From Hirsutella rhossiliensis (lineage: Eukaryota > Ascomycota > Sordariomycetes > Hypocreales > Ophiocordycipitaceae): a DNA stretch of 64,000 nt. Positions 56,901 to 64,000 of the stretch are shown in pieces. The translations under genes were made by a program, and so were the position numbers. Positions within the stretch are counted from its first letter, which is position 1. Every line of letters begins with the position of its first letter. The notes beneath the pieces were generated by a model that searched no databases, had not been told where the DNA came from, and saw nothing but the letters and a program-made list of their open reading frames with translations. The stretch spans positions 4,588,001-4,652,000 of the forward strand of contig NW_025408667.1 in NCBI RefSeq assembly GCF_020360975.1. Direction: 5' to 3'.

Positions 56901-59020
56901 AGATTAAGGGTAAGGGGTAGTAGTCTAGCCTTATAATTATATTTAGAGCCCTATAGTTATAATAGAACTATATCCCGCCCCTTAGTTTACGTATAAATAA
57001 GACTAGCGCTCTTACTTTAGAGCTACTTACTTAAATAAAACTCTTATTTAAGAGGTCCCTTAGCGTCTTCTTTAGTACTAATAGCTTTACGTATAATATA
57101 CTATATAGCGGTCTAAATAGTATAGGTAGTTCCTACCCCTTCTTATTAGTATAGAGTATAATCTTATAGTCTACCCTTACCTTATATAGGTTAAGCTTAT
57201 TTACTTCCTAGGACTTAAATAGTAGTAAGAGGTCGTAAAAGCGCTTTAGTATCTACTACTATAGCTTAAAGGGCTTTACTAATATCCGCTAAGCTAACTA
57301 CGTAGACCGCTACGTTAGCCGCTACCTAGCCTTCCTCCCGCTTTAACCGTCGTATAGTTCTTATAAAGATAGAGGTAAGGACTTCTTATACTAAGTATAA
57401 AGCTCGTACGCTTAGTCCTATACTTATAAAACCGTCGTTATAGTAGACCTACTATTATATAAGCCTAAACTATAGCTTCTTTTAGTATAAAACTAAGTAT
57501 AACTCTATATATAATAACTAAGGTTTCTTAAAGATTAAGGGAAACTCTAGTTAAGGGATTATATAGGCTACGATAAGCTTATAGTAACTATTAACCTCTA
57601 TAGCTAGCTATATAATACCCTTAATTACTATACCCTTTATCGCGCCTAAGGCGCCCTTTACTTACCTTAAGGCAATCTTTTTTACTAGTACTTATATCTC
57701 TTATATAAGCGCCTTATTAACTATAGCGTAGTATTAGTAGCCCTTATCTATAAGGGCGGCGATAGGTAAGAAGTTATTAACTATAACCTATATTAAAGTA
57801 AGCTCTTTTTTTATATAGGCGGATAATTCCTCCTTCTCCTTTACTAGTACTAGTAATTAAGGCTCTAGAGCTTATCTTTACTTTAGAGCTACTCTTTTTC
57901 CTCTAGGCCTAAGGGAGCGGAGTCCTCTTTATCGTCTAAGGTAAGGAGCGGTTCTATCTTCGCTACTTAAACTACTATAGGCCGCTTAGCTAAAAGGAAG
58001 GGGCATTTTAATATAAAGTATATAAACGCGCTATAATATAGGCAACGGCCGTTAGCTTTCTTTTTCCCGATTTCCTTACTCGTTACCTACTTTGCCCGCT
58101 ACTTAAAAAGCGGGATAGTATAAGGGATATTTAATAATAACTTCCTACCGCGTTTAGCTCGGTCTATATAGGTAGCTAATATTAAGGTATCTCCGTTAGT
58201 ATTAATAGTTAGCTATTCCTCTTATAAAGGGGCGGTAATCCCGTTACCGCTATATAGCGTACGCTTATAAAGCTTCTAGAAACGCGGCGTCTACTTATAG
58301 CCCTATACTACCTTTATTAACCGGCTTATATACTTACTATAGTTAGTAGGTATAATTATAGGGATAAGTAGCTCTTATAAGGCTAGCGTAATTAAGTTCT
58401 ATAACTATATAAGCTTCGCTCTATCTTCCTATACTATAGTTCCTGCCGCTTATAAGAGCGTCTCTTTAAAGTTAGGGAGGAATTCGCTAAAGGTCTACCT
58501 ATCCCTTTACTTAAGGGTCTATAGCCTATCCTACGCCTTCTCCCGCTCCTATACGTTACCGAACGTATATATAAGGTATTAAAAGAAGTCCTATAGGTCG
58601 CGTCTGCCTCTAAGGCCGCCCTTATCCTAGAATCTAGAGATCCGCTATATCTAGGGCTCCGGTAGTATATAAAGGAGCGAATACCACGCTATATTATAAT
58701 AGCTATTTAGGCCCTATTTCTTATCTATTATAAACTTTATCTATAGCTAGCTAAGGAAGAAGTAAAAGGTCTTAAGCTTACTATCTTAAGTCGGCTAGGG
58801 AAGCGGCTTTTATATTAGTAGTACCGCCGCCGTAACCGGTATTACTAAGGTCGTAGGGGTTAACGCTAGTCTCGTAGATAGCTCCCTTAATATAGTAAGA
58901 ACCTTATTCTTCTTACTAGCTATCGCGCTTTTAATCGCTTTTAGGATAGCTATAATACTTCTTATCCGCCTAGGGGGTAGCGGGGTGCTCCCTTAAGGAA
59001 GTAGCACCCTTTCTAGGGAG
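53946..59020 (-). pseudogene. Gypsy-B gag-pol polyprotein remnant
   Basis: Same order as in Gypsy-A on the minus strand (Gag, protease, RT, RNase H, integrase, chromodomain-like tail), with a higher stop density. The RT box corresponding to FASIYI-NILIY lies at about 56625-56685. A deletion of roughly 27 bp relative to Gypsy-A near 57265 lies between protease and RT. Confidence 0.83.
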
Positions 59021-59054
59021 ATATCTATTAGATCTATTAGTTAATAGCTTATAC

Positions 59055-59240
59055 TATTACGGAGTAGGCAGAGGCGTATATATAGGTGCCGCTTATAGGA
59101 TAATATTAATAAGCTATATAGAGCTCTTCTATATATAGCTAGCCCGCCCTTATATATATAGGATCCGGCCTTCTATATATAACTATATAGCTTAGGCTAT
59201 AGCTTAAGCCTATTACCTATAATAGTTAAAGACTCTTATA
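59055..59240 (-). repeat. Gypsy-B right LTR (5' LTR)
   Basis: 186 bp. It begins TATTACGGAGTAGGCAGAGG, closer to the unmutated form than the left LTR. Confidence 0.92.
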
Positions 59241-59245
59241 GGCTA
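59241..59245. repeat. Gypsy-B right target-site duplication (GGCTA)
   Basis: Matches 52301-52305. Confidence 0.88.
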
Positions 59246-59870
59246 TTAGCTATAGTTTAAAGGTTATATTAAGGGATAACTAAGAAGCTTTAGTACTTAG
59301 GCGATAGACCGAGACTAGGGTCTTAGAGAACTTTATATATATATAGCGCTCCTTATTATAAAGGCCTAAGAGCGATAAGTATAATACTATAATAAAGATC
59401 GAGAGTTAATATCCTTTAAAAAGGGTAACTAGGTCCTTATCTCTACTAAAAACCTTCTACTATAGCGCTTAACTAAGAAGTTAACTAAGAAGTATATTAG
59501 TCCTTATTAGATTAAATAGGCTATTAAGGGGTATAAACTAGCTTACTATCTTTACTTACTATTAATAGTTAAAATCTATTATATCTTACCTATTAGTAGC
59601 TTAGAGCCTTACTAGAGTTAAGATAAATAACTAGTTAAGCTTAAGAACTACCTATTTATAGCGGAGACTATATATAACGTAGAATAAATTCTTAATTATT
59701 ATAGGCTAAAAAGTCGTTAATAATACCTTATAAAATAAAAGGGTTATAAAGAAGAAGAAAACTCCTAGGTATCTCGTTATAACTTTATAGATAAGGCGTT
59801 CCTAATAAACTACGATTAATCTATAGGTCTAAGGTCCTAGGAGTTTAATATAAACTCCTTAAGAGGTAAG
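59246..59870 (+). pseudogene. Gypsy-C pol C-terminal part with chromodomain
   Basis: This continues the integrase of Gypsy-C after Gypsy-B. The end of the integrase is followed by a chromodomain-like segment: YLIKQKGYKEEENSQVSRYNF at ~59721-59783 (YLVKWKGY-EEENSW in intact relatives, W to stop by RIP). Such a domain binds methylated histone H3 and directs insertion to heterochromatin. Confidence 0.75.
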
Positions 59871-59876
59871 GTAACT

Positions 59877-60060
59877 TATTACTCGCTTAAAGCTATAGGT
59901 TATACGATCTAAAACTAAAGTAAGGATTATATCGCGCGGCTAAAAGTATATAAGGATATAGGGATACCTATAGCCTACTAAAGGAACTCTTTAAAGATTA
60001 ATAAATTAAATAATTAACCCTTATTCTTTACTCTTTATTTAGTTATATATACGCCTTATA
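59877..60060 (+). repeat. Gypsy-C right (3') LTR
   Basis: 184 bp; preceded by a purine-rich AAGAGGTAAGG tract and followed by CTTAA. Confidence 0.9.
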
Positions 60061-60065
60061 CTTAA
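60061..60065. repeat. Gypsy-C right target-site duplication (CTTAA)
   Basis: Matches 47429-47433. Confidence 0.85.
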
Positions 60066-60950
60066 GCTAGATTAATAAAATTACTTTATATTTAGGACCT
60101 GTTAAGACTTATAGGTAAGATACTCTTAGTAAGCTAAGAGCGTAGGTAGAAAGATAAGGGTAAGTACGATTAAGTCTAAACGATAATAAGGGGGGATTTA
60201 TCTTATAAAAGAAAGATTAAAAGTAAGTATAAAAGAGAATAAAGGGACTTTTTATAGGTAGATTCTTAGATAATCTAATAGTCTATAATATATATATATT
60301 AATTACTTTGCCCCTAGACCTTAGTTACCCTATTTCCGACTAAATAGCCCCTTTTATATCCTTCTAAGCTTCTCCTAAGTTAATATCCCGTTTTTAAGTA
60401 TAGTATATATTCTATTAAAAAGAGGGCACTTCCTACTACTTACTAAGGGGCATATAAGTTATTTACGTTAGTAATATTAGCTTTATCTCCCTAATTAAAT
60501 AGCTTTTCTAGCTATTAAATAGATAGTTTAGTCTTTTAAGGTTCCTAAGCTAGTAACTTAATAGTTATACTAGACTCTTTAAGGGGTCCCTCTTTAAATA
60601 GGATATCCTCTAGACCCCTTAGTAGTCTAGGAATAAGAAATAATAGTCTATAAACTTCCCTTCTTACTTAGTTTTTAGCTATATTACCTAGAGGGACTTA
60701 GAGACCTTAACTTATTTAGACCTTCTTCTCGATACCTAGCTTCTAGCTACTTAGTAGTACTAAGCTATAAGGACTATAACCCCTTCTCGGTAAGTAAAAT
60801 TATTTATACTATAGCTAGAAAGTAAGCTAGCGCTAAGTACTAGGTAGTAGCGGAAGGGTCTAAGAGCAATACCTTAAGTTTCCTCGCTTAACTTATTCCC
60901 TACTACTTATCTCTATAATAGTTAGCGATCTAGTTATACTAGCCCTCCGC
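60066..60950. other. RIPed stretch without recognised gene
   Basis: No domain is recognised in six frames. It may be the 3' flank of the minus-strand Helitron-2 or the host sequence into which Gypsy-C inserted; its counterpart left of 47428 is equally featureless. Confidence 0.4.
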
Positions 60951-63900
60951 TAACCTCTTAACTTTATTATTACTTTACTATAGCGTTATAATAATTCTTT
61001 ACTTATAGATCGGCGTCTTAGTAAAATATACTAATACCCTTACTAAAGGTAGGGAGGGTATAATATAGTCCGAAGGATATATCTCTATAGTATAATATTA
61101 TATATTAAAACGTATAGTTTTATAATAGTACTCTATAAAGCGATATATATAATACTATTATTATAAAAAGATAAGTTAAAATAATAGCTAGTTAATTTAC
61201 TATTATTTATACTAGTCTTAGTCGCGGACCTTTATTAAAATACCTACTACTCTATTAGGATTTATAGAGCCTTTAGCGTAAATAAATAATATAATAGAAC
61301 TCTACTTACTATTAAGTAGCTTCTTATAGTAGAGAGACGCCTATTTAAATAGGGTATCGATTATTAACCTATTTAATATCTTAACCTAAGAGACTGTAAT
61401 ATAGCTAAGCCTTATTTAAAAGTCCCGTTTAAATAAATCCGTTACTATCTTATCTACTATAATACTTTATAACTTATAAATAGTAATAGTATATAACGCT
61501 ATAAGGGGGAACTACGTTTATATATAAGTAGACGTCCTAAGAAAGAAGTCTTGCTTTACTAGTAGTATAAGTAATACCTTACGCTTATTATCTATAGTTA
61601 GAAATAATAAGCTAGTATACTTATCTATTACTATTATAATAATATATAGTAGGTTATAGTACGTATTAATACTAGGGGCTTAACCGATATTATATACTAT
61701 GCCTTAGGCTCTATTAACTAAGCTAGTAGGATACTAGATATTCTATATTAGTATAAGACGAGCATTAATATATATAGGAAACTAGCTAGCTAGGTTACTA
61801 GCTTATTTAAACGTTGCCTTATTAGTACTATTATTAACATTCTTCCCTATAACTTAGATCATTAGTCGCTTAAGATAAACGAGATACTTATAGTTATACT
61901 TATTAATACTAGCTTTCTTACTATAAATATAAAGGGTAGTAGTAAACGTATCTACCTTATACTAGCTTAGCTTAGCCTATATACGCTAGCTTAGGAGTTT
62001 TTATAACTTAATAGATAGCTTTAAATAATATAATTCTTTAAGCGTAAGATAAAAGCTAGCTTAGTTATCGCCCTATTACTACTAGACCTTTTTTAGGAAG
62101 ATAGTAAGCTAAACGCCCTATATATCGTTTAGCTAGAGACCTCTTATAGGTCTTTAAGCGGCCTATTAAAGTAAAGGGGTTTATTTATAATTAGCGGGAG
62201 CTAAAAGAAGTTACTTATAAGGATAATACTTAAGTTACTTATAAGGATAATACTTAAGTTACTTATAAGGATAATACTTAAGTTACTTATAAGGATAATA
62301 CTTAAGTTACTTATAAGGATAATACTTATACTACTAAAGAATTCGGCTGCTTTAATAGGATAGACTTAGTAGAGGCGTTTATTAATCTATAAAAGTTAAC
62401 GACGGCCTAGTATACTTTTCTTATTAATTATAATATACCTAACGTCCTATAGCTTCTTTTAAAGAGTATTAATATCTATTAAAGAGAGCTCTTTAAAAGC
62501 CCTATTTATAAGTAGCTAAAGTAAGGAGTATAATATTATCCCTATAATCTAGTTACTTATAACGCTTATAAGTATAGCTCTTTATATTAGACTAGGCCGG
62601 TTACTAGTAAGCCTTTAAAGGTATAAAGATAAGACTTTAATTAGATAGGACTTACCTATCTTATTACTACCGTCTATATAAAGTAGAATCTACTCCTTAC
62701 TACTATATTAGAAATATTTAACGATTATATTATATACTATCCGCTGCTCTAGGGCAAGCGTATTATAGACCTTTAAAGGTAGGTCTTTAATATCTATATA
62801 AAGAGGATTTTACGTAATATGCTAGCGCTAATAATTACCTTAAATAATTACTAAATTAGTATAGCGGCCGATATAAGGTATTTAATCGTATTAAATATTA
62901 ATATCCCGTTTACTAAGGAGATCTACTATCTCTTAGCTTAGTAAGTAGTTAGGAAGCTAGCTAGTAAGCTTAAGCTAATCCTCCTTAAGAAGGTTAGGCT
63001 TATAAAATTCTTCCTTAAACTTACCTAGATCTAGCTAACGTTCTTTAGCGTTAGGTATACTATAGTAATTATTAGGATACTAGTAGTTTATATAATAAAA
63101 TTCGGCGGTAGATATATATAAGTTAAACTTAATACCGTTAATCTTATATAGTTTATTAAGATCGCGATATAGATAAGTAAGTATTAGCTTTACCTAATAA
63201 AAGTTATTATATTAGTAATACTATAGGTTTAACTTATACCGCGGAAAGTAGTATAATACTTAAGGCTTAGCTTAATAACTTTAATATACTTACTTTTTCT
63301 TATCCCTCTTACTTATATTTTAGTTAGCTAGGAAGTTAAGGTAAGTAAGTTCTTTATAAAGGGAAGGGCGGGAAAGATACTTCTTATATATCTTAATAAC
63401 CTTAGCATCGTTATTATAATTACCTTAGAGGCGAAGCGACGGGCCCTATTACTTATAAGGATAGTAATCGATAGCTCTTATAACGCGGGTACCCTCTTAG
63501 AGCTTATAGTTAAGTAATATATAGTAGATCTCTTATACTAAGAAGTCCCTCTTAGCGAGCAGCTTATTTATTAGCCGCGATATAAAGGAAAGAAGTAGGT
63601 TTTAATAGGAGATATAGGGTAGGATTTACCGCCCTAAGCTTATATAACTATTAGTTTGCTTTTTTATCTTACTATAATACTTAGCTATATAATTAATAAT
63701 AGCTTAAAGGCTAGTATAGGGGGAGATATCGATATTAGCTAACTAGCTAAAACTAAGATACTAGTTATAGTAGTTTATTAGGCTATTATTTCTAGCCGCC
63801 TTAAAAGAGAAATAAGACTATCCTTAGCGTTAAACTATATTAGCTATATCTCTTATATCCTAAGGGAAGAAAAAGGGGTAAGAAATCTCGTCTAAACCCT

Positions 63901-64000
63901 TCTTCTTTTATAGGTAGTATATCTTACTATAACAATAGCGTTAGTAGCGGTTTAGAATCTATAAGAGCTATTAAAATATTAAGGGATACTATAGCGGATT
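60951..64000 (-). pseudogene. Helitron-2 PIF1 helicase remnant (runs off the window)
   Basis: The minus strand encodes a PIF1-type Helitron helicase distinct from Helitron-1. LALEQRIVYN (~62740) is followed by the Walker A-like DGSNKIGKSYLIKVL (~62630-62675), the INKKSILGRRQLL block (~62400) and the motif-II segment ending FFQLPLI (~62190). The C-terminal block has YKLQSIIVDKIVTDLFKRDFQIRLSYITVSQ-type sequence (split here by RIP changes) at ~61250-61480. A 24-bp unit is repeated five times at 62209-62328. The Rep part lies towards and beyond 64000. RIP-type stops are common. Confidence 0.8.
62209..62328 (-). repeat. Five perfect tandem copies of a 24-bp unit in Helitron-2
   Basis: The plus-strand unit AGTTACTTATAAGGATAATACTTA starts at 62209, 62233, 62257, 62281 and 62305. 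On the minus strand it encodes the 8-residue repeat SIILISNL in frame, just before FFQLP of helicase motif II, where intact helicases have a single ILIGDFFQLPP. Confidence 0.95.

Larger units (their letters stand above)
52306..59240 (-). mobile_element. Gypsy-B, RIPed chromovirus, sister copy of Gypsy-A
   Basis: 6935 bp with 186-bp LTRs and a perfect GGCTA target duplication, inserted in the integrase gene of Gypsy-C. It aligns collinearly with Gypsy-A over the full length, with additional C-to-T type changes and a small deletion near 57265. It includes the TATA box and antisense ORF region. Confidence 0.92.
47434..60060 (+). mobile_element. Gypsy-C, Tf1-like RIPed chromovirus split by Gypsy-B
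   Basis: 184-bp LTRs (47434-47617, 59877-60060) and a CTTAA target duplication enclose a plus-strand gag-pol. It is interrupted at 52305 by Gypsy-B and continues at 59246-59870. Without Gypsy-B the element is about 5.7 kb. The interior is strongly CA/TG-depleted. Confidence 0.9.

Noticed and set aside
62209..62328. CRISPR-like array
   Set aside because: The units are contiguous with no spacers and lie in a helicase frame of a eukaryotic transposon. The same holds for 27595-27710.
1..64000. Centromeric or mitochondrial origin suggested by AT-rich sequence
   Set aside because: The composition is explained by RIP of identifiable transposons. There is no mitochondrial gene, and centromere identity cannot be read from sequence alone.

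Overview
This window looks like a transposon-rich compartment from a filamentous ascomycete (Pezizomycotina). About 85-90% of it has almost no CA or TG dinucleotides while CG, TA and TAG/TAA remain common. This is the footprint of repeat-induced point mutation (RIP, C to T at CpA on either strand). Nearly every repeat carries coding sequence that can still be recognised by translation but is full of TAG/TAA where W, Q or R codons are expected.

Layout. 1-2805 and 8841-~9390: the 5' half of a Tad-type LINE on the minus strand (LINE-1), split by a full Ty1/copia element (Copia-1, 2811-8835, target duplication TTAAG). ~9390-13717: a second Tad-type LINE (LINE-2, minus), whose ORF1 start has largely escaped RIP. 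13718-18135: an un-RIPed island. It holds a ~1 kb insert flanked by 15-bp direct repeats, a GC-rich intronless ORF (15346-17868) for an unrecognised cysteine-rich protein built from two copies of a three-module unit, and a truncated fungal O-methyltransferase fragment. ~18136-29960: a Helitron (plus) split by Copia-2 (20073-25739, minus, target duplication ATTAC), which is only lightly RIPed. 30323-30521: a scrap of un-RIPed gypsy integrase, followed by a 742-bp inverted-repeat element. 31255-40130: a hAT transposon (minus) split by chromovirus Gypsy-A (32020-38956, minus, target duplication ATAAC). 40741-~43060: a DUF6589-type gene (minus). ~43900-45260: LINE-3 ORF1 (plus). 46179-46257: a RIPed tRNA-like sequence. 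47434-60060: Tf1-like chromovirus Gypsy-C (plus, target duplication CTTAA), split by Gypsy-B (52306-59240, minus, target duplication GGCTA), a sister of Gypsy-A. ~60950-64000: a second Helitron (minus), running off the window.

Target duplications and reading-frame continuity across insertion sites give a relative chronology: Copia-1 after LINE-1 after LINE-2; Copia-2 after Helitron-1; Gypsy-A after hAT; Gypsy-B after Gypsy-C. Only the island at 14.9-18.1 kb looks like host gene space. Its cysteine-rich protein with a signal-peptide-like segment, next to RIPed repeats, fits the setting of effector-type genes in plant-associated fungi; that role is inference. Other points of interest are a putative antisense gene with its own TATA box inside Gypsy-A and Gypsy-B, and perfect tandem repeats that appear to have expanded inside helicase frames after RIP. 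All coordinates of degraded ORFs are approximate; LTR and target-duplication coordinates were read base by base.
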